A stretch of DNA of 64,000 nucleotides from Paracidobacterium acidisoli (GCF_003428625.2 NZ_QVQT02000002.1:248001-312000); one strand, 5' to 3'. Counted from the first letter of the stretch, positions 24,834-34,308 are shown. The notes: a model not told the origin generated them from the sequence alone. A program made the numbers and translations.

Positions 24834-26930
24834 TTACTCGCCGGCCTTCAGTTCCTCAAGGAGAAAGGCGTAATCGAGCGCGATCTCCTTCAGATAGTCG
24901 TAGCGGCCGGAGGCTCCGCCGTGGCCCGCGCTCATATTGGTCTGCAGCAGCAGACGATGCGCGCCGGTGCCCAGTCTGCGCAGCTTCGCGGCATATTTGG
25001 CCGGTTCCCAGTACATGACCTGGCTGTCGTAGAGCGACGTTTTGACCAGCATGGCGGGGTAGGGCTTTGCCGCGAGGTTGTCATAGGGGGAGTAACTGAG
25101 CATGTACTCGAAGGCCTCTTTTTCATTCGGGTTGCCCCACTCCTCGTATTCGGGAACGGTGAGGGGCAGCGAGGCGTCGAGCATGGTGTTCATCACGTCG
25201 ACGAAGGGCACATGCGAGACGATGGCGCGGAAGAGATCGGGGCGCAGATTGGCGATGGCGCCCATCAGCAGGCCGCCGGCGCTGCCGCCTTCGGCCGAGA
25301 CGCGTGCGGGATCTCCATAGCCGCGGGCGGTGAGGTGCTCGACGACGGCGATGAAGTCGGTGAAGGTGTTCTGCTTGTGCATGAGGCGGCCGGCGTCGTG
25401 CCAGGGCTTGCCGAGGTCGCCTCCGCCGCGGATGTGGGCATAGGCGAGGACAAAGCCGCGATCGAGCAGGCTGAGCCGGTTGCTGTTGAAGCCGATGGGG
25501 AGCGAGTAGCCGTAGGAGCCGTAGCCGTAGACCCAGAGCGGATTGGCGCCGGCGCGGAAGCGGTCTTTTCGATAGACGAGCGAGACCGGGACCTCGACGC
25601 CGTCGGGCGCGGTGGCAAAGATGCGCTCGGAGGCGTAGAGCGTGCGGTCGAAGCCGCCGGGGACCTCCTGCTGTTTGAGCAGGGTGGATGCGCCGGTGGC
25701 GATGTCGTACTCGTAGACCGAGCCGGGCGTGACCAGCGACTGATAGCCGTAGCGGTACGTGGCGGTCTCGAACTCGCGGTTGATGTGCGGATGCGCGGCG
25801 TAGACGGGCTCGGGGAAGGCGATCTCGCGGCCGGGAGCGAGCGCGGCTCCGGAACCGGCGAAGGGCGTGACGCGAAGATGCTCGAGGCCGGCAGAGCGCT
25901 CGCAGACGACGGCGAAGTCTGCGAAGAGATCGAAGTCTTCGAGCATGACGTCGGCGCGGTGAGGGATCAGCTCGGTCCACTGCTGTTTGCCGGGCGAGGC
26001 GACGGGCGCGGTGATGAGGCGGAAGTTGCGCCCTGTGTCGTTGACGCGGATGTAGAAGAGGCCGCCGCGGTGATCGGCGTAGTACTCGATGCTGTCCTGG
26101 CGCGGCGCAATGAGGCTCCACGCGGCAGTGGGCTGGTCGGCGCGGAGGAAGCGCTCTTCGGAGGTGGTGTGGCTGGCGCTTCCGAGAATGAGGTACTGGC
26201 GGTCGCGCGTGCGGCCTGCGCCGATGTTGAAGCGCTCGTCGGTCTCTTCGTAGACGAGCACGTCGGAGTCGTGCGGCGTGCCGAGCTGATGGCGGAAGAG
26301 CTGGTACTGGCGTTTCTGCTCCTCGTCCTCGATGGTGTAGAAGAGCGTGCGGCTGTCGGCGGCCCACACGACGGAGCCGACGCGCTCGACGCGCTCGGGC
26401 AGCAGCTCTCCGGTGCGCAGGTCTTTGACCTGCAGCGTGTACTGGCGGAAGCCTTTGTTGTCGATGGAATACGCGAGCAGATGGCCATCGTCGGAGACGG
26501 TCATGGAGCCGACGGCCATGAACGATTCGCCCTTGGCGAGCTCGTTGATGTCGAGGATGATCTCCTCCGGCGCGAGAGAATCGGGCGCGGAGGCGGAGAT
26601 GCTTCCGGCGACTTTGCGGCACTGGATGGAGTACTGCAGCCCCTGCTCGGTGCGGGAGTAGTACCAGAAGCCGCCGCTGCGGAAGGGGACCGAGACGTCG
26701 GTCTCCTTAATATGGCTCAGCATCTCGTCGTAGAGGCGCTTCTGCAGCGGCTCGGTGGCGGCGAGCGATGCGGAGCAGTACGCGTTCTCGGCTTCGAGGT
26801 ACTCGATGACCTCCGGGTTCTCGCGCTCGCGGAGCCAAGCGTAGTCATCGACGAGGGTGTGGCCGTGAAGGCGGGTTTCGGTGTGGCGAATGGCCGCGAC
26901 CGGGGGCTGAAGGACGGTTTCCGTGCTCAT
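24834..26930 (-). CDS. Oligopeptidase B-like serine peptidase (S9A)
   Basis: The 698-residue peptidase has an N-terminal beta-propeller (about 70-400) and a C-terminal alpha/beta hydrolase domain. The nucleophile is in SAEGGSAGGLLMGA. A GYGSYGYSLPIGFN oxyanion region, a YDSQVMYWEPAKYAAKLR helix and the His-bearing SAGHGGASGRYD complete the catalytic set. It trims short basic peptides in the cytoplasm or periplasm; no signal peptide is seen. I chose the ATG at 26930 (MSTETVLQPP) because the earlier start would overlap the dsbA-like gene. Confidence 0.93.
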   Translation of the reverse strand: MSTETVLQPPVAAIRHTETRLHGHTLVDDYAWLRERENPEVIEYLEAENAYCSASLAATEPLQKRLYDEMLSHIKETDVSVPFRSGGFWYYSRTEQGLQYSIQCRKVAGSISASAPDSLAPEEIILDINELAKGESFMAVGSMTVSDDGHLLAYSIDNKGFRQYTLQVKDLRTGELLPERVERVGSVVWAADSRTLFYTIEDEEQKRQYQLFRHQLGTPHDSDVLVYEETDERFNIGAGRTRDRQYLILGSASHTTSEERFLRADQPTAAWSLIAPRQDSIEYYADHRGGLFYIRVNDTGRNFRLITAPVASPGKQQWTELIPHRADVMLEDFDLFADFAVVCERSAGLEHLRVTPFAGSGAALAPGREIAFPEPVYAAHPHINREFETATYRYGYQSLVTPGSVYEYDIATGASTLLKQQEVPGGFDRTLYASERIFATAPDGVEVPVSLVYRKDRFRAGANPLWVYGYGSYGYSLPIGFNSNRLSLLDRGFVLAYAHIRGGGDLGKPWHDAGRLMHKQNTFTDFIAVVEHLTARGYGDPARVSAEGGSAGGLLMGAIANLRPDLFRAIVSHVPFVDVMNTMLDASLPLTVPEYEEWGNPNEKEAFEYMLSYSPYDNLAAKPYPAMLVKTSLYDSQVMYWEPAKYAAKLRRLGTGAHRLLLQTNMSAGHGGASGRYDYLKEIALDYAFLLEELKAGE

Positions 26931-26943
26931 TCCTGGCTTAGAT

Positions 26944-27612
26944 TCACTTCTTCGCGCGTGCGACGGTGTGTGGGGACTGCGTCTGCGCCTGGGCTTCGTC
27001 AAGCATGGAGTAGAGCTTGTTGAAGTCGAGCACCTGTTCGTAGTTGGGAGCGCCGGAGCCGGCCTTGTCGATCACGATCCACACGGTCGGCGTCTCATGC
27101 ACGCCCATGCGGTCGCCGAGCGCGACGTCGGCGCGCACATCGGCTTCGAGCCTGCCCTGGGGATCGATGACGAAGGGCAGATCGATGCCGCGATCCTTTG
27201 CAAATTTCGCTGTGGCGCTCTGCAGGTCGGCCTTCGTTTCGATGTTGACCTGGTTGGCGAAGACGGCGTCGCGGTACTCATCGCCGGTCTTCTTCGCCTT
27301 CGTGTCGAACCAGCGGGCGTAGACGGCGGCCTGGAAGCTCCAGTTGTGCATGGGGAGCGGGAAGTCGTGGCGCACCCAGGCGGCGTGGTACTGCTCGGCG
27401 GCCTGCTTCAGAATGGGGTTTTCGTGCGCGCACATCGGGCACTCGAGGTCGGCGAACTCGACGAGGGCGATGTGGTATCCGGGCGGTACTTTGAGCGCGG
27501 AGGTATCGTGCACCTGCGCCGGTACCTGCTGGGCCTGCGCCGGTCGAAGACCGCAGTACACAACAAAGAGGGCAGCCAAAACGAAAAGTGCAAAACGGCG
27601 TCTACTCACCAT
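26944..27612 (-). CDS. DsbA-family periplasmic thioredoxin-like protein
   Basis: The 222-residue protein has a signal peptide (LFVLAALFVVYCGLRPAQAQ), then a thioredoxin fold with the CPMC redox site in VEFADLECPMCAHENP and a HETPTVWIVID cis-Pro loop. A helical insertion lies between. It may oxidise or isomerise exported proteins. A VKOR-like gene diverges from it 92 bp away, giving the electron-acceptor partner expected for bacterial disulfide formation. TACATT lies 7 nt before the ATG. Confidence 0.9.
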   Translation of the reverse strand: MVSRRRFALFVLAALFVVYCGLRPAQAQQVPAQVHDTSALKVPPGYHIALVEFADLECPMCAHENPILKQAAEQYHAAWVRHDFPLPMHNWSFQAAVYARWFDTKAKKTGDEYRDAVFANQVNIETKADLQSATAKFAKDRGIDLPFVIDPQGRLEADVRADVALGDRMGVHETPTVWIVIDKAGSGAPNYEQVLDFNKLYSMLDEAQAQTQSPHTVARAKK

Positions 27613-27619
27613 GCCTTCT

Positions 27620-27625
27620 AATGTA
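27620..27625 (-). promoter_or_regulatory. -10 element of the dsbA-like gene
   Basis: TACATT on the minus strand with a 7-nt gap to the ATG at 27612, giving a probable leaderless transcript. Confidence 0.4.
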
Positions 27626-27704
27626 TCGCTTTGCGACGGTCCTGCGGAAATCGGGATTTCGGCCCGGGCCGCTGCTACTCTGAACTCGGGGGTTCGATAG
27701 ACGG

Positions 27705-28109
27705 ATGCGCGTGCTGCTTGTGATTCTCGCTCTGGCCGGTCTGGCGGTCGCTTCGTATACTCTGCACCTGCACTACAGCCATGCGGTCGAGTTCTGCGAC
27801 ATCAACTCGCACTGGGACTGCGGCACGGTCAACCACAGCCGCTACTCGCTCTTCCACGGGATTCCGGTAGCGGTGATCGGCATGATCGGGTACGTGGTGC
27901 TGGCGGTGCTGGCGCTGCTGCGGCAGAAGGCGCTGACGCTGATTGCGGCGCTGGCGGGCCTGGGCTTTGCGCTCTACCTGACCAACATCGAAGCGCACGT
28001 GCTCGAAACCTGGTGCCTGTACTGCGTGACCTCGCAGTGCATTATCGCGGTGATTACGCTGCTCTCGATCGTCTGGCTGTTCCTCGGGCGCAGACCGAAG
28101 ACGGCGTAG
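27705..28109 (+). CDS. Vitamin K epoxide reductase (VKOR) family protein
   Basis: The 134-residue membrane protein has four helices and both VKOR cysteine pairs: C27 and C36 (loop pair, FCDINSHWDCGTVNHS) and the active-site CxxC in WCLYCVTSQC. VKOR homologues reoxidise DsbA via quinones. The divergent DsbA-like gene supports that pairing. It stands without a fused thioredoxin domain. Confidence 0.9.
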   Translation: MRVLLVILALAGLAVASYTLHLHYSHAVEFCDINSHWDCGTVNHSRYSLFHGIPVAVIGMIGYVVLAVLALLRQKALTLIAALAGLGFALYLTNIEAHVLETWCLYCVTSQCIIAVITLLSIVWLFLGRRPKTA

Positions 28110-28127
28110 CGGCGACTTTCCGACCGG

Positions 28128-28910
28128 TTACGGGCGCAGCAGGAGCTGCTCGTGCGCCGAGAAGAGGCGGCGCGTGACCATGCGGCTGGCGATGAGGCAG
28201 GTCAATGCCGAGGCCGAGAAGATGGTCGTGATGACGACGAACTGATAGAGCGCGGCATAGAGCGGCGAGGCTCCGGAGAGCACCATGCCGGCCATGATGC
28301 CGGGAATCCAGACGATGCCGAGCGAGCGGATGTTGTCGATCGAGGGGATGAGGCAGGCGCGGTAAGCGGCGCTGAGGCTGGGCGAGAGCGCGGCTTCGGC
28401 GGTGGCTCCGAGGGCGAGCGCCGACTCGATCTCGCCGGTGTGGGCGAGGACCTCGCCGCGCAGCCGGTCGAGGAAGAGCGACTGCGTGTTCATGGTGTTG
28501 GCGATGACCATGCTGCCCACCGGAATGAGGATGGTGATGCCGAGCGGGATGACGCCAAGCAGCGCCATGAGACAGAGAACGCCTCCGGCTCCCGCTGCGA
28601 TAGCGGTAAGCGCGAGGCGGAAGGCGCGGGGGATGAGCCTGGCGCGTTTGCGCACGATGCCGGCGGCGGCGAAGACCATTCCGGCAAGCACGAAGATGCT
28701 GGTCCAGCGCGGACCGTGGAGCAGGAAGGCCAGGATGGCTCCGACGGCGACGATCTGGAGCACGCCGCGCAGCTCGGCGACGGGCAGATCGCGGAAGAGA
28801 TCGGGCGCGCGGCGGCGGGCGAGCAGCATGACCACGAGGCCGAGCAGAGCGGTGATGGCGCACTCGACCAGACCGCGTGCGATTTCGGTGTGAAAGAAGT
28901 GTTCGATCAT
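28128..28910 (-). CDS. FetB-type ABC transporter permease (UPF0014)
   Basis: The 260-residue inner-membrane permease has seven or so helices and the UPF0014 markers GLVVMLLARRRAP, ILIPVGSMVIANTMNT and MAGMVLSGASPLYAALYQFVVI. It overlaps the ATPase gene by 4 bp. FetAB in Escherichia coli exports iron and raises peroxide resistance. The substrate here is inferred by family. Confidence 0.92.
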   Translation of the reverse strand: MIEHFFHTEIARGLVECAITALLGLVVMLLARRRAPDLFRDLPVAELRGVLQIVAVGAILAFLLHGPRWTSIFVLAGMVFAAAGIVRKRARLIPRAFRLALTAIAAGAGGVLCLMALLGVIPLGITILIPVGSMVIANTMNTQSLFLDRLRGEVLAHTGEIESALALGATAEAALSPSLSAAYRACLIPSIDNIRSLGIVWIPGIMAGMVLSGASPLYAALYQFVVITTIFSASALTCLIASRMVTRRLFSAHEQLLLRP

Positions 28911-29671
28911 GCGGCACCTCCGGGTTCGGATGATGAGCCGGGCAGGGATGGAGCGAGCACGTCGGCGGGCGTGCCGATGGCGCGGATGCGTCCCGCCGCA
29001 AGGACGAGGACGCGGTCGGCCATGGCGCGCGCCTGATCGGTGCTGTGCGTGACCCAGACGCAGGCGAGATGGCGCTCGCGGATCAGCGATTCGAGCAGGC
29101 GCTCGACGCCGGAGCGCGCGGCTTCATCGAGGGCTGAGGTCGGCTCGTCGAGCAGAAGCAGCTCGGGATCGTTGGCGAGGGCGCGGAGAATGGCGACGCG
29201 CTGGGCTTCGCCGCCGGAGAGGGTGAGGGCGTTGCGCGATCCGTACTCTTCGAGGCCGACGCGGGCCAGCATGGAGGCGAGCGTCTCCGGCGGAAGGTTT
29301 TTGCCGTGCTGCGCGGGGCCGTAGGCGATGTTTTCGGCGACGGTCCCGGGAAAGAGATACGCGCGCTGCATGACCATGCCGACGCGGCGGCGCAGATCGA
29401 GCGGGCTGATCTGCCGGTAGTCTTCGCCGTCGAGCCGGACGGCGCCGGAGGTGGGCTCGTCGAGGCGGTTGAGCAGACGCAGCAGGGTGCTTTTACCGGC
29501 TCCGCTGGGGCCGACGACGGCCAGCACCTCGCCGCGGCTGAGAGAAAAGCTCACATCGTGCAGGAGGGTCTTTGCAGGGCCCGCAGAACCGGCGGTCACC
29601 TTTCCCTCGGCAGGCGCGTACAACTCGCGGGTAAGGTTTGCGCATTCAAGCAAGGGAGATGATGGATTCAT
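28907..29671 (-). CDS. FetA-type ABC transporter ATPase
   Basis: The 254-residue ATP-binding subunit has Walker A VVGPSGAGKSTLLRLL near residue 53, Q-loop MQRAYLFP, signature TLSGGEAQRVAILRA and Walker B LLLLDEPTSALDEA. It pairs with the FetB-like permease with overlapping stop and start. An iron or other metal exporter is likely. Confidence 0.92.
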   Translation of the reverse strand: MNPSSPLLECANLTRELYAPAEGKVTAGSAGPAKTLLHDVSFSLSRGEVLAVVGPSGAGKSTLLRLLNRLDEPTSGAVRLDGEDYRQISPLDLRRRVGMVMQRAYLFPGTVAENIAYGPAQHGKNLPPETLASMLARVGLEEYGSRNALTLSGGEAQRVAILRALANDPELLLLDEPTSALDEAARSGVERLLESLIRERHLACVWVTHSTDQARAMADRVLVLAAGRIRAIGTPADVLAPSLPGSSSEPGGAA

Positions 29672-29732
29672 AGCCGGCAGGCAGAGTCAGTCTACACGGC
29701 GCAAAATATATCGCAGAAAGCGGGGCTACCGT

Positions 29733-30368
29733 ATGAAGGCTGAGGCAGGGAACGAAACAGAGAAGCTATCCGGAAAGCGAACAGCAGCCGTGCCGGTCCT
29801 TGTGGCGCTGGCTGCGGTGACGGTGTTTGCTTCGTGCGCGGGCGCCATCATTTCGCCGCGGCGCGGCGGAGCGCAGGATGCGTCGAAGAGCGCTCCGACG
29901 GATGCGGACAGGGCTTTCATCCGTCATGCGCTCGAAAGCGGCAATACGGAGATCCATCTGGGACAGCTTGCCGGGCAGAAGGCGGCCAGCGGCGATGTGA
30001 AGGAGTTTGCGCAGAAGATGATCGACGATCATGAAGCGCTGAATGCGCAGATCCAGCCGGCGGGGCAGCGGCTCGGCATCCAGCCGACGGACGAGATCTC
30101 CTCCGAGGGCAGCCGGCAGGAGGACAGGCTGAAGGGGCTCTCGGGCAGCCGGTTCGATGATGCGTATATCCGCGTCATGGTGCAGGATCACCGCGAGGAC
30201 CTGCAGGCCTTTCGCGTGGAGGCGGCGCAGGGGCACGATGCGGCGGTGAAAGAGGCGGCGAAGCACGGCGGCGACCTTCTCTCGCAGCATCTGCGCATGA
30301 TCTATCAGATCGCGCAGGCACACCACGTCCCGGTCGACGCTCCGCCGGCTGAGGCTCAGAGCCGCTGA
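29733..30368 (+). CDS. DUF4142 (ferritin-like) exported protein
   Basis: The 211-residue protein begins MKAEAGNETEK with a hydrophobic segment (VPVLVALAAVTVFASCAGAI) that may be a signal anchor or lipoprotein signal. A helical DUF4142 domain follows (about 65-195) with DRAFIRHALESGNTEIHLGQLA, DVKEFAQKMIDDHEALN and YIRVMVQDHREDLQAFRVEA. The family has a four-helix bundle, often near stress or metal genes. No metal ligands are evident. I picked 29733 because the upstream open frame runs through the divergent gene's promoter. Confidence 0.8.
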   Translation: MKAEAGNETEKLSGKRTAAVPVLVALAAVTVFASCAGAIISPRRGGAQDASKSAPTDADRAFIRHALESGNTEIHLGQLAGQKAASGDVKEFAQKMIDDHEALNAQIQPAGQRLGIQPTDEISSEGSRQEDRLKGLSGSRFDDAYIRVMVQDHREDLQAFRVEAAQGHDAAVKEAAKHGGDLLSQHLRMIYQIAQAHHVPVDAPPAEAQSR

Positions 30369-30384
30369 GCTTTGACAGCGTGCA

Positions 30385-30390
30385 TACAAT
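30385..30390 (+). promoter_or_regulatory. -10 element of the TPM gene, probable leaderless start
   Basis: TACAAT, 7 nt before the ATG at 30398. A TTGACA at 30372-30377 is only 7 bp away from it, too close to be its -35. Confidence 0.45.
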
Positions 30391-30397
30391 AGAAGCA

Positions 30398-31219
30398 ATG
30401 TCTCCGGCCATGTTTCGACGGAAGCGATGCACGTTTGCGGCTGCGGTGCTGCTGGGGTGCGCAGCGGCACTGCTGTGCGGATCGATGCCGGGCGTCTGCC
30501 AGGCGGTAAAAGACCTGCCCCGGTCCACGGATTACGTCAACGATTTTGCGCATGTGATGTCGCCGGGGGCGAAGCTGCAGCTCGACCATTTGTGCGGCGA
30601 GGTGGATCATCAGGCGCACGCGCAGATTGCGGTGGTGACGATCAACACCACGAACGGCGAGCCGATCCAGCAGTACGCGGTGGAGCTGGAGGACGCCTGG
30701 AAGGTCGGCAATAAACAGGACCGCGGCGTGATCCTGCTGATTGCGGTGAACGACCGCAGGCGTTTCATCGAAACGGGGTACGGGCTCGAAGGGATTCTGC
30801 CCGACGCGAAGGTAGGACAGATTGGCCGGCAGATGGTGCCGATGCTGCGCAACAACGACTTTGACGGCGCGCTGACGCTGGCCACCGATGAGATCGCGCA
30901 GATTATCGCCGACGACGCGGGCGTGAAGCTGACCCCGCTGACCCGGCAGGGCGCGGCGACGCAGCCGCAGCACGCCACGCCGGGGCAGATTATCGGCGGA
31001 ATCATCTTCCTCATCCTGATCGTGATCTTTCTGCTGTGGGCGGGCGGCTCGGGACTGCTGGGCTTTCTGCTGGGCATGTTCTTCGGCGGTGGATGGGGCG
31101 GCCGCGGCGGCGGAGGAGGCTGGGGTGGTGGCGGCGATGGAGGCAGTGATGGCGGAAGCGGCTTCGGCGGATGGGGCGGCGGCAGCACCGGCGGTGGCGG
31201 CGCCGGGGGCGACTGGTAG
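30398..31219 (+). CDS. TPM-domain membrane protein (YgcG type)
   Basis: The 273-residue protein has a signal peptide and then a TPM domain (about 45-175) with VNDFAHVMSP, IAVVTINTTNGEPIQQYAVELEDAWKVGNKQDRGVILLIAVNDRRRFIETGYGLEG-type signatures. One membrane helix follows (IIGGIIFLILIVIFLLWAGG) and a Gly/Trp-rich tail. Related proteins include photosystem II repair factors and YgcG. A LemA gene follows 60 bp downstream, a pairing seen in many genomes. The function of the pair is unresolved. Confidence 0.88.
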   Translation: MSPAMFRRKRCTFAAAVLLGCAAALLCGSMPGVCQAVKDLPRSTDYVNDFAHVMSPGAKLQLDHLCGEVDHQAHAQIAVVTINTTNGEPIQQYAVELEDAWKVGNKQDRGVILLIAVNDRRRFIETGYGLEGILPDAKVGQIGRQMVPMLRNNDFDGALTLATDEIAQIIADDAGVKLTPLTRQGAATQPQHATPGQIIGGIIFLILIVIFLLWAGGSGLLGFLLGMFFGGGWGGRGGGGGWGGGGDGGSDGGSGFGGWGGGSTGGGGAGGDW

Positions 31220-31279
31220 ACTGCGGGTCAGAAGGTGCGGTGAACGGATGCGGGTAAGCGGAAAGGAAATTTCGATTCT

Positions 31280-31861
31280 ATGATGCGTCGCGGGCTGTGG
31301 GTTGCAATCGCGGTGGTAGTGGTGGTGGTTCTGGCGGGGCTGCTGGTCTTCGGCAGCTACGTTACGGCCAAAAACCAGATGGTGGCAAAGCAGGAAGCGG
31401 TCCACGAGGAGTGGTCGCAGGTGGATGTGGTGCTGCAGCGGCGCGCGGACCTGATTCCCAACCTGGTGGCCACGGTGAAGGGCTACGCGCAGCATGAGGA
31501 GACGGTCTTCGGCGATGTGGACAAGGCGCGGGAGGCTCTGCTGGGCGCGCACGATCCTCAGTCGAAGATTCAGGCGAACGGGCAGCTCGACGGCGCGCTG
31601 GGACGGCTGCTGGCGATCTCGGAGAATTATCCGAACCTGAAGGCGGACCAGAATTTTCTGGCGCTGCAGGATCAGCTCGAAGGCAGCGAAAACCGCATCG
31701 CCGTGGAGCGGCGGCGCTACAACGAGACGCTGCGCGACTACAACACCTTCATCCGGCAGTTTCCCAACAGCATCTGGGCGGGCGTAGCGGGCTTTCAGCC
31801 GGACAACGCGTACTTCCAGGCGAGTGAGGGATCGCGCCAGGCGCCTCAGGTCAAGTTCTGA
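31280..31861 (+). CDS. LemA family protein
   Basis: The 193-residue protein has an N-terminal membrane anchor (VVVVLAGLLVFGSYV) and the LemA helices: EEWSQVDVVLQRRADLIPNLVATVKGYAQHEE and ENYPNLKADQNFLALQDQLEGSENRIAVERRRYNE. It is exported to the outside face. It follows the TPM gene in the same direction and its ATG has a GGAAAGG-like ribosome site. Confidence 0.93.
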   Translation: MMRRGLWVAIAVVVVVVLAGLLVFGSYVTAKNQMVAKQEAVHEEWSQVDVVLQRRADLIPNLVATVKGYAQHEETVFGDVDKAREALLGAHDPQSKIQANGQLDGALGRLLAISENYPNLKADQNFLALQDQLEGSENRIAVERRRYNETLRDYNTFIRQFPNSIWAGVAGFQPDNAYFQASEGSRQAPQVKF

Positions 31862-31891
31862 GGCTGCGTCAGTTTGCGCCGGGCCTGGATA

Positions 31892-34225
31892 TCAGGGCTC
31901 GGGATGCATTTCGTATTCGAAGGGCGGCTCGGCGCCCATCAGATAGCGGACAAAGTAATCCCAGCGGCGGCGTGTCATGTAAGCCGTGTCGGGGCCATAG
32001 CCGTGCTTCTGATTCGGCAGCAGAAGCAGGTCGAAGTCTTTGTTGGCGCGGATGAGCGCGTCTACCACCAGCAGCGTGCTGTAAGGTGGCACGTTGTTGT
32101 CCATGGTGCCGTGCGCGAGCAGCAGATGGCCTTTGAGATTTTTTGCGATGTTCTCATTGGCCTGGTTGTCGTAGTTCGTCGTGCCGTCAGGGTGCGTATC
32201 GAGCAGGCCGATCCACTTCTCGCCCCAGTCGTCCTCATACTCGCGGTTGTCGTGGTTGCCGGATTCGGCGATGCCGGCTTTGAAGAAGTCCGGATACTGG
32301 AACATGGCGTCGGCGGTGGCGTTGCCTCCGCCGGAGTGGCCGTAGATGCCGGCGCGGCTGAGGTCGATCCACGGATAGCGCTGCGCGAGCTGCTTCATGC
32401 CGGTGATCTGATCGGGCAGTGTGTTGTCGCCCATGTTGCCGTACCAGGTCTCGTGGAATTTCTTCGAGCGCCAGGGCGTGCCCATGCCGTCGAGCTCGAT
32501 GACGATGAAGCCAAGCTCGGCCAGCGCCTGGCAGTCGCCGCGTGAAGCGCGGAAGGAGCGCGTGCCGACGCTGCCGGTCTGCGGGCCGGGATAGATGTGA
32601 TTGACGATGGGATATTTCCTCGACGGATCGAAGTGCGAGGGTTTGAACATCAGACCGTAGAGATCGGTGACGCCGTCGCGCGCCTTCACGGTAAAGGGAA
32701 CCGGCGGGACCCATCCGGCGGCGAGCAGTTTTGTGATGCCGGTCTTCGAAAAGGTATCGGCCACATGCCCCTCGGTGTCGCGAACGACGGAGATGCCGGG
32801 ACGGTCAGGCGTGGAGTACGAATCGGCAAACCAGCGGCCAGAGGGCGAGGCGCTGATGTCGTGGTCGGCGTCTTCGGGCGAGAGCAGCTTCTGGCCGCTG
32901 CCGTCGAAGCGAATGCTGTAGAGCGCACGATAGTAGGGGTCGCGTCCCGGCTCGCGTCCGTTGCCGATGAACCAGATTGTGCGGCTTTGGGGATCGACGG
33001 AGATCATCTGCGCGACGTTGCCTTCACCGCGGGTGATCTGATTTTTAAGCCGGCCGGTGGTCAGGGCGTAGAGGTAAAGCTGGCCCCAGTTGTCGCGCTC
33101 GGAGAACCAGATGACCTCGTTCGACTGCGGAAGATACTTCCAGTTGGCTTTGCCATTGCCGGATTCGTAGAAGGTCTTCACCGTCTCCTGCATCACGTCG
33201 CGGATCTCCCCGGTTGCGGCGTCGGCGATGCGGAGCCACTCCTGTTTGTGATCGCGCGAGGTGGAGATGAAGGCGAGGTGCGCGGAGTCGGGACTCCACT
33301 GCACGTCCTGCCAGTCGCCGCCGTGGCAGGCGAGATCGTCGCAGAGGGTGGAGCGGTGCTGATCGGGCGGCATTCTGAAGCGCACGACGCGGGGCACATC
33401 CACATCGATGACGACGCGCTGAATGGTGGTGACGACGGCATCGCCGGGCAGCGGATACTTCCAGGCGCGCAGATGAGGATGGCCGATGCGGGTATCGACG
33501 AGATACATTTCGCCGTCGCCGCGCTGGTCCTGCTGATAGGTGGCGACCTTCTTCGAATCGGGCGACCAGACGACGACGGGGTTGTCACTCGAGCTCCAGC
33601 CGGCGTTGTCGGTCGCATAGCCGAAGTCCTTCACGCCATCGGTGGTGAGCTGCGTCTCCTGGCCGGTGGAGAGGTTGCGGACCCAGAGGTTCCAGTTGCG
33701 GATAAAGACGGCGCGCTTTCCGTCGGGCGAGACGGAGGCGTTTTTCCTCCAGGTCTCCGCCTGTTTGTCGGAGGCGCAGGTATTGGAGGCCAGATCGCAC
33801 TTCCAGGAGTGGTCGTCCACCTGAAAGGTTGCGGTCTTCGCGCCGGGGGCGAGGTCGAAGCCTTTGAGGGGCAGCGCGCCGGCAGTGAAGGACTGGCCGG
33901 TGGCCTTCGAGAGAGCGGCGGCGATGCGGGTGTGATCGAAGGCCGGCTTCGCGCTCTTTGCGGACGGATCGACGAGCATGATGCGCGCGCCCTCCGGCGT
34001 CATGGTGCTGTACCAGAAGCGCTCCGGCTCAGAACCCTGCGCCGGCAGCCAGGTCAGGTGCTCGACCGCGCCGTAGACCAGATTCGCGGTGTTGTAAGGC
34101 ATGAACCGCTCGGCGTGGGCGTAGTCGGCGCTGGTGAGAGCGGGCGGCGCGGGCTGCTGCGCGAGGGCGAGAGGCGCGATTCCAAAGGCCAGCAGCAGGG
34201 TGGGAGCGACGAGTTCAGGCAGCAT
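31892..34225 (-). CDS. Dipeptidyl-peptidase IV-like S9 peptidase
   Basis: The 777-residue exported peptidase has a signal peptide (LLLAFGIAPLALAQQ). A DPPIV N-terminal beta-propeller (about 100-470) follows, with VVWSPDSKKVATYQQDQRGDG and VQWSPDSAHLAFIST. The catalytic hydrolase domain has nucleophile AGIYGHSGGGNATADAM and the His of LLLAHGTMDNNVPP. It releases N-terminal Xaa-Pro or Xaa-Ala dipeptides. It is a single gene that follows a bidirectional terminator. Confidence 0.93.
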   Translation of the reverse strand: MLPELVAPTLLLAFGIAPLALAQQPAPPALTSADYAHAERFMPYNTANLVYGAVEHLTWLPAQGSEPERFWYSTMTPEGARIMLVDPSAKSAKPAFDHTRIAAALSKATGQSFTAGALPLKGFDLAPGAKTATFQVDDHSWKCDLASNTCASDKQAETWRKNASVSPDGKRAVFIRNWNLWVRNLSTGQETQLTTDGVKDFGYATDNAGWSSSDNPVVVWSPDSKKVATYQQDQRGDGEMYLVDTRIGHPHLRAWKYPLPGDAVVTTIQRVVIDVDVPRVVRFRMPPDQHRSTLCDDLACHGGDWQDVQWSPDSAHLAFISTSRDHKQEWLRIADAATGEIRDVMQETVKTFYESGNGKANWKYLPQSNEVIWFSERDNWGQLYLYALTTGRLKNQITRGEGNVAQMISVDPQSRTIWFIGNGREPGRDPYYRALYSIRFDGSGQKLLSPEDADHDISASPSGRWFADSYSTPDRPGISVVRDTEGHVADTFSKTGITKLLAAGWVPPVPFTVKARDGVTDLYGLMFKPSHFDPSRKYPIVNHIYPGPQTGSVGTRSFRASRGDCQALAELGFIVIELDGMGTPWRSKKFHETWYGNMGDNTLPDQITGMKQLAQRYPWIDLSRAGIYGHSGGGNATADAMFQYPDFFKAGIAESGNHDNREYEDDWGEKWIGLLDTHPDGTTNYDNQANENIAKNLKGHLLLAHGTMDNNVPPYSTLLVVDALIRANKDFDLLLLPNQKHGYGPDTAYMTRRRWDYFVRYLMGAEPPFEYEMHPEP

Positions 34226-34250
34226 GAAAGCCTTCCGGCACAGAAAATGA

Positions 34251-34276
34251 AAAGGCTGCCGGTGGCGGCAGCCTTT
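34251..34276. terminator. Terminator of the anti-sigma operon
   Basis: AAAGGCTGCC (34251-34260) and GGCAGCCTTT (34267-34276) form a 10-bp stem with T-runs on both strands. It ends the STAS transcript before the S9 peptidase start. Confidence 0.8.
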
Positions 34277-34308
34277 TTGAAACAGAGGAGTGGAGACCGG
34301 CTGCCGCT

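Noticed and set aside
24921-27023. 700-codon open frame antisense to the oligopeptidase B gene
   Set aside because: Val/Gly/Asp-rich shadow of a GC-rich gene with no recognisable motif.
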